Of a stretch of DNA of 36,910 bases, positions 1 to 7,347 are shown piece after piece (the first letter of the stretch is position 1; each line of letters opens with the position of its first letter). The position numbers were made by a program, and so were the translations under genes. The stretch covers positions 1 to 36,910 of the forward strand of contig JAXHUM010000100.1 of assembly GCA_034189325.1 (NCBI GenBank), given 5' to 3'. The DNA is from JAXHUM01 sp034189325. GTDB taxonomy: Bacteria > Desulfobacterota > DSM-4660 > Desulfatiglandales > Desulfatiglandaceae. The notes beneath the pieces are model-generated. The model had not been told where the DNA came from. It saw only the letters and a list, made by a program, of their open reading frames with translations, and did no database searches.

Positions 1-57
1 TGTCGGATGTTTTTACAGACTGTAAAGCGAAAGAAAGTTTGGCTTGACATAATCGGG

Positions 58-1491
58 TCACTTTTCTTTGACCGAGGCCTCAATTTTCAGATTGTATTTT
101 TCGATCTTCGAATGGAGGGTAGGTCTGGACATTCCGAGGAGTTTTGCGGCACGAGATCGATTCCCACCGGTAAGATTCAGCGCCTGTTTGATAAGGATGC
201 CGGCGAATCTGTCTATACTCGAATCAAATAGATTGTCCGTGTCTTGTGAGGCGAGGGTTTCGTTGACCCACTGTGTAATCGCTTTATTACCGGTCTTTGG
301 TCTTACTCCCATTCCTGTGCTTACACCCCTTATGGATTGGGAGATGTCTTCCACGCTGACGGGAACGCCCCGGTTGAATATGAGGGTCTTTTGAATGGTG
401 TTCTCAAGTTCCCGAACATTGCCGGGCCAGGGATGGCTGTTAAGTACGGCTATGGCCTCCTTGGTGATCCCAGGATTATCTATGCCGATCTCTTTTGCAT
501 AGCGTGCCAGAAAGTATTCAGTCAAAAGAGGAATATCACCCTTTCGTTCACTGAGGCTTGGGAGCCAGATCGTGACGACCTTCAGACGGTAATAAAGGTC
601 TTCACGAAAACGCTTGTAGGCAAGGCCCATTTCAAGATTTCGGTTGGTGGCCGCTATAATACGGACGTCTACTGAAATTGTCTTCAGACCACCAAGGCGC
701 TCTATGCTCCTCTCCTGCAACAAGCGTAATATCTTGGCCTGTAAACCGGATGGCATGTCCCCGATCTCATCAAGAAAGATCGTGCCGCCGTTTGCCTGTT
801 CTATCTTACCTATCCGGCGCCGTGACGCGCCGGTAAATGCCCCTTTTTCATACCCGAACAGCTCACTTTCAAGGAGATTCTCAGGGATCGCCACGCAGTT
901 GATAACGATAAACGGCTTGTCCGCCCTTAAGCTGTGTTGGTAAATGGATCGCGCTACCAGCTCCTTTCCCGTCCCTGTCTCGCCTCGAATAAGGACCGTG
1001 GCGTCAGTAGAGGATATTCTTCCGATAGCTTTGTAGAGTTCCTGCATAGGCATGCTACGACCTATGATAGCTTCGTCTTCGGAGAATCCGTCCGGGGTAG
1101 CGTCCATTTTTACTGACGACCTCATATAATGGCTGGCTTCAAGGGCCTTGCTGATAACGCCCAGCATGTCCGGGATATCAAAAGGCTTCAGTATGTAGTC
1201 GAATGCCCCCATTTGGGTGGCCTCTATGGCGATCTCCGTAGTACCGTAGGCAGTCATGATGATAACAGGAAGACGAGGCTCCATTTCATGGATCACCTGG
1301 AAGGTTTCAAACCCGTTCATCCCAGGTAAACGCATGTCGAGTATAACCAGGTCCGCAACGCCTTTACTCAAAAGCTTTATTCCCTGCTCACCGGATGGAG
1401 CACTCTCCACATGGTATCCTTCCTCTGTCAATAGCTTTTCAAAACTGAGCCGAAGCTGGTCGTCATCATCTATAATGAGAATGCTATTCAA
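58..1491 (-). CDS. Sigma-54-dependent response regulator, NtrC family
   Basis: This 477-residue protein is a phosphorylation-controlled activator of sigma-54 RNA polymerase. Residues 1-120 form a receiver domain with an acidic pocket near D8-D11, phospho-acceptor D52 (in ILDMRLPGMNG), T80 and K102. The AAA+ domain follows at about 140-370, with Walker A GETGTGKE, the sigma-54 contact loop GAFTGA and a Walker B-type FLDEIGD. The C-terminus carries a Fis-type helix-turn-helix (NRSRAAKLLGMSRPTLHSKI). Length and domain order are normal for the family. Its start overlaps the last 8 bases of the upstream kinase gene, so the two are surely a co-transcribed two-component pair. No clear sigma-54 promoter (GG-N10-GC type) was found by eye in the intergenic regions I examined, so its targets are not evident here. 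The family call is secure; the physiological signal is unknown. Confidence 0.97.
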   Translation of the reverse strand: MNSILIIDDDDQLRLSFEKLLTEEGYHVESAPSGEQGIKLLSKGVADLVILDMRLPGMNGFETFQVIHEMEPRLPVIIMTAYGTTEIAIEATQMGAFDYILKPFDIPDMLGVISKALEASHYMRSSVKMDATPDGFSEDEAIIGRSMPMQELYKAIGRISSTDATVLIRGETGTGKELVARSIYQHSLRADKPFIVINCVAIPENLLESELFGYEKGAFTGASRRRIGKIEQANGGTIFLDEIGDMPSGLQAKILRLLQERSIERLGGLKTISVDVRIIAATNRNLEMGLAYKRFREDLYYRLKVVTIWLPSLSERKGDIPLLTEYFLARYAKEIGIDNPGITKEAIAVLNSHPWPGNVRELENTIQKTLIFNRGVPVSVEDISQSIRGVSTGMGVRPKTGNKAITQWVNETLASQDTDNLFDSSIDRFAGILIKQALNLTGGNRSRAAKLLGMSRPTLHSKIEKYNLKIEASVKEK

Positions 1492-2959
1492 TTCCAGTCT
1501 CCTTCATGGGGAGAGAGATCATAAAAGTCGTTCCTTCTCCCAGGTTTGATGTTACCTCAAGCAAACCGCCGTGCTGTTCTATGATTCGGGTGGCGATACT
1601 CAATCCGAGTCCGGTTCCTTCCTCTTTTGTTGAAAAAAATGGCTGGAAGACTTCGCCCTGCATCGATTCCGGGATTCCCGGTCCATTATCCTTAATTCGG
1701 ATTTCTACTATTTGACCAAGAGACTTTTTCAGAGTCATTCTCTCACCAATGATTATCAGACCCCCACCCTCCATAGCCTCGCAGGCATTGACGATAATAT
1801 TGACAAGGACCTCTTTCAATTGATCGGGGTCAGCCTGAATATCGGGAAGTGATCCCTGCCTGTCTAATTCGACATCGACATGATAACTCTGAAGACGATG
1901 CTGCAACAGCTTGAGCGCCATATCCACCACATGAGCCGGATTAACCCGTTGCATCTTCAATTTTGCAGGTCGTGAGAACTCCAGGAAGTTTTCAAGAATA
2001 GTATCGATATGATTGATCTCCGTGGAGATGACGTCGAAATCTTCTTTCTGATAGGCATTGAGTTTAAGACTCTTCGACAGGGAAAACAGACGCATTTTGA
2101 CAGATGTTAGAGGATTCCTAATGCTATGGGCAGTCCCGGCAGCCAATTTTCCGACCAATGCCATTTTTTCGGACTGCAAAAGGATCTCCTGGCTCTTTTC
2201 CAGTTGAGATCTACTGTGAGCGGCATCCCTCATGAGACCGGTAATGCTTCGACTGACGGCCTGGACCTCGTTCTCTGATTCGTCCTCCCCTCCATCAACA
2301 TCCGCTTCCGAGGCGAGTCTTCGTAGAGGAACGAAGATCTGCCCTGACAAAATGGCGACCAGAAGAGTCCCTAAAAGAAAAACATTCGTTACAGCGATCC
2401 CAGAGATGATCCTGAGTCTCCTTGTTTGAGAAAGGGTATGGTCCCTGGCCTCGTTGATCTGCGTCAGGACCATTTCCTTGAAGTCTTCGGTTAATTCAAG
2501 CACCTCAAAAAAAAGATCTCTCACCTCCCTGTGGAGCCGAGTGGCGGTGTTTAGAGAACCCTCTTTATAATGCCTGATGACCTCGTCTTTCAAATCAATA
2601 TAGCGCATATATTCCGACTCGATTCTGGAAATGGCCTCCTTTTCTCCTTTGTTTCCAATATTCAGGTGGACCTCCTCCAGCCGTTCCTTGAAGACCTGTC
2701 GATATTCTCCAAGAAGCTTGAGCCACTCCGGGTCTTTGTCGAGATAATAATAGGAGACAAAACCTTTTTGATTGACAAGGGCGATTTCCAAGGCTTCGGC
2801 AGCCTGGAACGTGGCCACATTCTTGTCAATGACTGTGTTCAGGAAACCTTGTATACGATAGGTGTACCATACCATGATCGCCCCTCCTGACACAGTTATC
2901 AGGACCAGGGTAATCAAGACAATATATATGCGCGTGCGTAGATTCATCCGCTTAACCAT
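1484..2959 (-). CDS. Membrane sensor histidine kinase, partner of the sigma-54 regulator
   Basis: This 491-residue inner-membrane kinase autophosphorylates on His and passes phosphate to the regulator encoded just downstream. A first membrane helix lies at about 9-31. A predicted periplasmic helical region of roughly 150 residues (resembling four-helix-bundle sensor domains) follows, then a second membrane helix at about 183-205 and a linker helix. The phospho-acceptor is H278 in the H-box (TAHSIRNPLTS). The ATPase domain shows N-box NIIVNACEAMEGGG, G1 DNGPGIP, F-box FQPFFSTKEEG and G2 GTGLGLSIA, all intact. The ATG start is preceded by an AAGGAAAG ribosome-binding site. No PAS domain is present, so sensing is probably through the periplasmic helices. 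The ligand cannot be read from sequence. Confidence 0.96.
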   Translation of the reverse strand: MVKRMNLRTRIYIVLITLVLITVSGGAIMVWYTYRIQGFLNTVIDKNVATFQAAEALEIALVNQKGFVSYYYLDKDPEWLKLLGEYRQVFKERLEEVHLNIGNKGEKEAISRIESEYMRYIDLKDEVIRHYKEGSLNTATRLHREVRDLFFEVLELTEDFKEMVLTQINEARDHTLSQTRRLRIISGIAVTNVFLLGTLLVAILSGQIFVPLRRLASEADVDGGEDESENEVQAVSRSITGLMRDAAHSRSQLEKSQEILLQSEKMALVGKLAAGTAHSIRNPLTSVKMRLFSLSKSLKLNAYQKEDFDVISTEINHIDTILENFLEFSRPAKLKMQRVNPAHVVDMALKLLQHRLQSYHVDVELDRQGSLPDIQADPDQLKEVLVNIIVNACEAMEGGGLIIIGERMTLKKSLGQIVEIRIKDNGPGIPESMQGEVFQPFFSTKEEGTGLGLSIATRIIEQHGGLLEVTSNLGEGTTFMISLPMKETGIE

Positions 2960-3048
2960 GATGCTTTCCTTGCTCTCGTGGCCGGCGTTTTCTTATATTC
3001 CTCACTTTTATCCCATTAAGATTGTTTCACAAATGCCTCTGATTTTTT

Positions 3049-3077
3049 ATTGTTGATTATATTGGGTACCGTGTCAA
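3049..3077 (-). promoter_or_regulatory. Possible sigma-70-type promoter of the kinase/regulator operon
   Basis: On the minus strand TTGACA (3077-3072) is followed after 17 bases by AACAAT (3054-3049), which matches TATAAT at four of six positions. It lies about 90 bases upstream of the kinase start. The -35 is perfect but the -10 is weak, so this is a tentative call. The 3060-3329 gap otherwise shows no gene. Confidence 0.3.
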
Positions 3078-3329
3078 TACATACTGTGTCGCAGACTCAC
3101 ATCAGATGAAGGGCTCTTTTGTGAGGGGCTCGGTCTCTTTATTGTCTGTCATTGGGCGTGTCCATACACAAACCTAAAAGTATCTTCACAGGCCTCCAAA
3201 TGCTTGATGGTTATAATCATTGGAGAGCTTTTTCATACGGAAAAGGCTTGAGATCTTTCGCCTAAAGGGTTAAAAAAACAGATTACGAGATCGTCGGAGT
3301 TTAAAACACGCAAGGAGACGCAGAGAGAT

Positions 3330-3686
3330 ATGGAACCTCACAAAGCTATTATAGCCTTTTCTCAGAGCGAGAAAATCAAATCCGGCTTAATATGGGTTTC
3401 TCAGAGCCTGGAATTGATGAGTGGCCTTTCAGCACAGGAAAAGCAGGGCGCAGAGAAGATAATTGTGTCCATGGTCAATATGGTCGCCAGTGAGATTCAA
3501 CTCGCCCGAAAGGTTACATCTGATACAGCCTGGGGTGATGTGAATAAAAGCATTGATCAGGCCCTGGTTATGATCAACTCGAAGGTCGCTTCGGAGTCAG
3601 TCGTTCACCTTACACAGGCCCTTAGTCTGGTAACGGGAATCGCCCAGAGGTCCATGTCCTTTCTGAAAGAGGAAGGATTGCTCTAG
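3330..3686 (+). CDS. Small helical protein of unknown function (118 aa)
   Basis: I do not recognise this family. The protein is 118 residues, has no signal peptide or membrane helix, and looks entirely alpha-helical with amphipathic heptad-like stretches (residues 10-60 and 70-115) and no cysteines. The start is supported by AAGGAG and GAGAG upstream. It precedes the flavodoxin-like gene by 58 bases on the same strand and may be co-transcribed with it. Its codon usage resembles neighbouring genes and the reading frame is clean, so I take it as a real cytoplasmic protein. No function is proposed. Confidence 0.75.
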   Translation: MEPHKAIIAFSQSEKIKSGLIWVSQSLELMSGLSAQEKQGAEKIIVSMVNMVASEIQLARKVTSDTAWGDVNKSIDQALVMINSKVASESVVHLTQALSLVTGIAQRSMSFLKEEGLL

Positions 3687-3744
3687 CACTTAGACATAAA
3701 TAAAATATATCAAAGCCGATGATATCGGGTGAAAGGACAAAGAG

Positions 3745-4227
3745 ATGCAGGTCTTAATTCTCTATTATTCAAAGAGCGGGAACACCAAAAAGCTGGCTGA
3801 GGCCATCAAGAGGGGCGTTGATGAGGTGGAAGGCGTGGAAGGGCTCCTCAGAAGTACCGATGAAGTCCAAAAGGATGATTTCCTAAAATCTGAAGGGATT
3901 ATTGCAGGGTCTCCCGTCTATTTTGGAACGATGGCCTCTGAGCTCAAAAAGGTCTTTGACGAATTTGTGGGGACAAGAAAAAAGATGGAAGGAAAGGTCG
4001 GGGCGGCCTTTGCAACATCGGCCGACCCAACGGGCGGGAAGGAAACAACCATGATGTCGATCCTCCAGGCCCTCCTGATTTACGGCATGGTCATACTCGG
4101 GGACCCGATGTCCGCGACAGGGCATTATGGGGTGGCCTGCGTGGGAGCACCGGATGACCAAGCCGAGAAGAACGGAGCCTTAATCGGCCGAAGAGTGGCG
4201 GATACGGCAAAAAAGCTCAGACAATAG
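3745..4227 (+). CDS. Flavodoxin-like / WrbA-type NAD(P)H:quinone oxidoreductase-like protein
   Basis: This 160-residue protein has a flavodoxin fold. The FMN phosphate-binding loop is at the N-terminus (YYSKSGNTKKLAEAI, residues 7-21). A second flavin-contact segment is GSPVYFGTMASELKKVFDEF (about 53-72), and a third is around the TSADPTGGKETT loop. This layout resembles WrbA and related NADPH-dependent FMN reductases, though the protein is somewhat shorter than E. coli WrbA (198 aa). It probably carries electrons between a pyridine nucleotide or ferredoxin and a quinone or other acceptor in the cytoplasm. The larB gene starts 12 bases after its stop, so the two are likely translated from one mRNA. 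A short-chain flavodoxin role is an alternative. Confidence 0.88.
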   Translation: MQVLILYYSKSGNTKKLAEAIKRGVDEVEGVEGLLRSTDEVQKDDFLKSEGIIAGSPVYFGTMASELKKVFDEFVGTRKKMEGKVGAAFATSADPTGGKETTMMSILQALLIYGMVILGDPMSATGHYGVACVGAPDDQAEKNGALIGRRVADTAKKLRQ

Positions 4228-4239
4228 GAAGGATCGGCG

Positions 4240-4989
4240 TTGCATAAAGACAGCCTAAGAGAACTCCTCGATAATGTGAGCAGGGGGCATGTGAGTGTTG
4301 AAGAATCTCTTGAGAGGTTAAAGTCACTTCCCTTTGAAGATCTTGGATTTGCCTGCCTCGATCATCACAGGAGTCTGAGGACAGGGCTCTCTGAAGTGGT
4401 TTTCGGCGAAAGCAAAGAAATATCGGAGATATTGGCGATTGTCGGGCAGATACTAAAGGAAGATGAAAATGTTCTTGTCACGCGCCTTTCTTTGGAAAAG
4501 GCCCATGCCCTTCGAAAAGAATACCCCCACTCTTCTTACCACGAAAGATCCGGCATGCTTACCATCGTCAACCGCCCTATAGAGGTCTCAGGAAAAGGGA
4601 CGATTCTCGTCATAAGCGCCGGGACCTCGGATATCCCGGTGGCGGAAGAGGCATTGATAACAGCCCAATTTATGGGAAACGAAGCAGACACCATATACGA
4701 TGTAGGCGTTTCAGGTATTCACAGGATTCTGAATCACAGAGAGAGTATCAATAGGGCCACCGTGATTATTGTGGTGGCCGGGATGGAAGGTGCCCTTCCC
4801 AGCGTGGTAGGCGGGCTGGTCGACAAGCCGGTCATTGCCGTTCCAACCAGCGTGGGTTACGGTGCGAGTTTCGGCGGTATCGCCGCTCTTCTCGGCATGC
4901 TCAATACCTGCGCGGCAGGCGTTACGGTGGTCAATATCGATAACGGCTTCGGCGCCGGATATGCCGCGGGCCTGATCAACAAAGCATAG
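4240..4989 (+). CDS. larB: LarB, nickel-pincer cofactor biosynthesis (NaAD carboxylase/hydrolase)
   Basis: This 249-residue protein matches LarB. The family carboxylates nicotinic acid adenine dinucleotide and hydrolyses its pyrophosphate to begin synthesis of the nickel-pincer nucleotide of lactate racemase-type enzymes. The C-terminal half (about 125-245) is AIR-carboxylase (PurE)-like, with the SAGTSDIPVAEEA and GMEGALPSVVGGLV segments and the glycine-rich end (IDNGFGAGYAAG). The N-terminal helical part contains DHHRSLRTGLSEVVFGESK, typical of LarB. The start is a TTG at 4240 placed after a GGAAGGA ribosome-binding site. LarC, LarE and a LarA-type racemase are not in this window, so either they lie elsewhere or LarB serves alone. 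It ends 13 bases before the convergent radical SAM gene. Confidence 0.93.
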   Translation: MHKDSLRELLDNVSRGHVSVEESLERLKSLPFEDLGFACLDHHRSLRTGLSEVVFGESKEISEILAIVGQILKEDENVLVTRLSLEKAHALRKEYPHSSYHERSGMLTIVNRPIEVSGKGTILVISAGTSDIPVAEEALITAQFMGNEADTIYDVGVSGIHRILNHRESINRATVIIVVAGMEGALPSVVGGLVDKPVIAVPTSVGYGASFGGIAALLGMLNTCAAGVTVVNIDNGFGAGYAAGLINKA

Positions 4990-5002
4990 ACTATGTGGCG
5001 TG

Positions 5003-6352
5003 CTAAAGCGGGCTTCTGTGCCTGATTTCGAGGACGCGTTGTCTTAATCGAGCAACATCGCTCCTTTGGGCCTCATCCCAGCAAGAAAGAAGCGTGTTGT
5101 TGTGAAAGAGGGGCTCTTGTGCAAGGTCGTATTCAGAGTGTGAAAGGGCCTTTGTCCACAACGATGTATGGGGAACAGGGGAATACTCGGAGAGATAGGG
5201 AACGGCCCCTGTCTTTTCCACAAAATCGAGTGTCTGGAGAACAGAGTCTACGGATTGTCCCGGAAGACCCATCAGCACGTAAGCCCCCATGTCTTTTTTA
5301 TCGAAACCGGCTTGAAGCATATTACCTACAGCCCGTTCAAAGTCACCTTCTCCGACCTTGTTATCGAGATTTCGGGTGGATGAAAAATCAGATGTTTCCA
5401 AACCGAGACGTATGGTGACAAAGCCCGTTCGTCGCAGGAGCCCGGCGATGTCCGATGTGATCTCTTTGATGTGCAAGGCATTCGGCGTATGAAATCTGAG
5501 ATCAAGATTGAGCCTGGCAATACCTTCAAGGGCTATTGCCAGATGGTCCTCTGCGCCGATAAGTAAGGCATCGTCGTAGAAGGCAAAATCCCTGATCCCG
5601 AAGTCACGGTGCCAGAACATTATTTCTTCCACCACTTCCCCCGGGTCTCTCTGTTTAAAGTGCGGGTTTAAAAAATGGCTGGCGCAATATCGGCACCGGT
5701 TGGGACAACCGGAAGATGTGGCAATACAGACATAGTCGATCTTGGACAAGAGGTCAAAGGCGGGGTAATTTGTATGGGCTGAGCCATGAACAGGCCCTGG
5801 TCGAGCAATGCCGTATTGATTTAGAACTTCTAAAAGATAGGAAGGATTGTCATCGGTTATAATCCGGTCCGCCCCCATGTTTTCCAATGCATGATCATAG
5901 CAGAGCCGGGCATAGATGCCCCCTAATATCACGGGGACTGATGGATGAATTTTCCTGCTCAGGCTGATGACTTCCTTTACGCCGGGGTACCAATAGGTCA
6001 TGAGGGATGTCACAAGGATGGCTGCCGGATTTTCGATTGTCTTTAGTGCCTGTTCAAACAGGTGTGTTGGGAGACCATACCTGCTGTAGGGCCTTTTGAT
6101 ATGTCCAAGAGGCAACGGGGTAGAGACCTGCTGCCGCCGAAATTTCCCGGTTCCATACGCTCGCCTGGTCGGCTGTTTTTCAGCGGCATTGGTTGGGGGA
6201 TGATGGACATCCAGACAATCGATGAGATGGACGTTGAAACCGGAGCCCCTGAGAAACCCGGTCAGATAGAGAAGCCCGAGTGGTTTAGACCACAAATCGT
6301 AGGCTGCGAAATCATAGATCCAAGGGTTGATAAGGATAAGCGTAGGGGCCAT
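5003..6352 (-). CDS. B12-binding-domain-type radical SAM protein
   Basis: This 449-residue protein has an N-terminal Rossmann-like region of the B12-binding type (about 1-175, including VPVILGGIYA). A radical SAM core follows, with the [4Fe-4S] motif C216-x3-C220-x2-C223 (SGCPNRCRYC). Downstream segments (FAFYDDALLI, TIRLGLETSD, YVLMGLPGQS) are typical of this superfamily, whose members perform methylations, methylthiolations and ring rearrangements. I see no canonical DxHxxG cobalamin motif, so true cobalamin binding is uncertain. The substrate is unknown. It is divergent from dtd, with 41 bases between the two starts, and its own ATG has a weak AGG site upstream. Confidence 0.93.
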   Translation of the reverse strand: MAPTLILINPWIYDFAAYDLWSKPLGLLYLTGFLRGSGFNVHLIDCLDVHHPPTNAAEKQPTRRAYGTGKFRRQQVSTPLPLGHIKRPYSRYGLPTHLFEQALKTIENPAAILVTSLMTYWYPGVKEVISLSRKIHPSVPVILGGIYARLCYDHALENMGADRIITDDNPSYLLEVLNQYGIARPGPVHGSAHTNYPAFDLLSKIDYVCIATSSGCPNRCRYCASHFLNPHFKQRDPGEVVEEIMFWHRDFGIRDFAFYDDALLIGAEDHLAIALEGIARLNLDLRFHTPNALHIKEITSDIAGLLRRTGFVTIRLGLETSDFSSTRNLDNKVGEGDFERAVGNMLQAGFDKKDMGAYVLMGLPGQSVDSVLQTLDFVEKTGAVPYLSEYSPVPHTSLWTKALSHSEYDLAQEPLFHNNTLLSCWDEAQRSDVARLRQRVLEIRHRSPL

Positions 6353-6393
6353 TAAAACCTATCAGGAAATTTGTCCCAAGAAGGGGTTTGAGA

Positions 6394-6843
6394 ATGAGAG
6401 CTGTTGTTCAGAGGGTAAAGGAGTCAAGAGTCGAAGTCAAGGGAAGGACTGTCGGATCGATTGGGATGGGCCTGTTGGTCTTCCTGGGAATAGGACAGGA
6501 GGCATCGGAAAAGGACTGCGACTATCTGGTCAACAAGATCATTACCCTCAGGATTTTTCCCGATAAAGAGGGGCTTATGAACCTTAGTTTAAAGGATATG
6601 GATGGTTCCATGCTGGTTGTCTCCCAGTTTACGCTCTGGGGAGACTGCACCAAGGGTCGAAGACCATCCTTTGTTCGCGCGGCCAAACCGGAAAAGGCCA
6701 AGAGGGTTTATGAACACTTCATCGCTCTGGTAAGACAGGAGGGCATCAAGGTGGAAACAGGCCGGTTTCAAGAAATGATGGATGTTCATCTCATTAATGA
6801 CGGTCCTGTGACATTGATTCTTGATAGTTCAAAGAGCTTCTAG
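6394..6843 (+). CDS. dtd: D-aminoacyl-tRNA deacylase
   Basis: This 149-residue protein removes D-amino acids (and glycine from tRNA-Ala) from mischarged tRNAs in the cytoplasm. The family's two active-site segments are intact: SQFTLWGD and the C-terminal NDGPVTLILDS, the cross-subunit Gly-Pro motif. The N-terminus MRAVVQRVKESRVEV aligns with the usual DTD start. I chose ATG 6394 rather than the in-frame TTG at 6388 because the AAGAAGGGG ribosome-binding site lies 7 to 8 bases before the ATG but abuts the TTG. Length is normal. Confidence 0.96.
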   Translation: MRAVVQRVKESRVEVKGRTVGSIGMGLLVFLGIGQEASEKDCDYLVNKIITLRIFPDKEGLMNLSLKDMDGSMLVVSQFTLWGDCTKGRRPSFVRAAKPEKAKRVYEHFIALVRQEGIKVETGRFQEMMDVHLINDGPVTLILDSSKSF

Positions 6844-6947
6844 GGACTCCAGAAAAGTTCGTGGATATCTTACTGTTCCGTGGCCATGTGGGTCTTTTCT
6901 CTTTCCTGGCCCTTAGAGAATGTGCCCGGGGAGCTTGTCCGAGAAGC

Positions 6948-7094
6948 TCAGGCAAGGTCGAGCTTTTTTTCCAGGACTTCGATCCTCTTTTCTATCTCCT
7001 CCCGTTCTTTTTTATCAAGGACGCCACGGGTCAACTTTTTCCGTAGGCCTTGGAGTTCCATGGATTCGCGATATAGTTGGCAATTTATTTCCAT
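6948..7094 (-). CDS. Possible small charged helical protein (48 aa)
   Basis: The minus strand has a short open frame of 48 codons from ATG 7094 to TGA 6948. Its translation begins MEINCQLYRESMELQGLRKK and ends KRIEVLEKKLDLA. It is rich in Glu and Lys with a leucine/isoleucine heptad spacing, as expected of a coiled-coil peptide. The plus-strand frames here give low-complexity, implausible proteins. Only a weak GGAA lies before the ATG. It sits alone in the 500-base gap between dtd and the large kinase gene. The amino-acid pattern favours a real gene, but the small size leaves doubt. The rest of that gap (7095-7347) shows nothing convincing beyond AT-rich sequence upstream of the kinase. Confidence 0.5.
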   Translation of the reverse strand: MEINCQLYRESMELQGLRKKLTRGVLDKKEREEIEKRIEVLEKKLDLA

Positions 7095-7347
7095 ATTCCG
7101 TTCAACACAGGAGCTTAGGAAACATCACGCAAAAAGGCCGAACCCCACAAGCAATGAGTATTCTACACTCCTATCCGTTCTGCAACTTATTGAAGGATCT
7201 TGCAAGACCATCTAAACTTTAAGATGACCGTTTTTCTTATGTGCTTTATACACTAAAATGTGTTAAACTTATAGATATTTTTTCAGAATACATCATTGGA
7301 GTCCTGCTTCCCAAACGAGATAAGGGAATCCAAGAGACAATGGTTCC

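Noticed and set aside
41..72. GCTTGACAT promoter-like -35 at the left edge, similar to those at 21581 and 36201
   Set aside because: No -10 element at suitable spacing; the shared GCTTGACAT is explained by the generic -35 consensus.
3061..3329. Sigma-54 promoter for the NtrC-type regulator's target
   Set aside because: No GG-N10-GC element matching TGGCAC-N5-TTGC was found here or in the other upstream regions examined.
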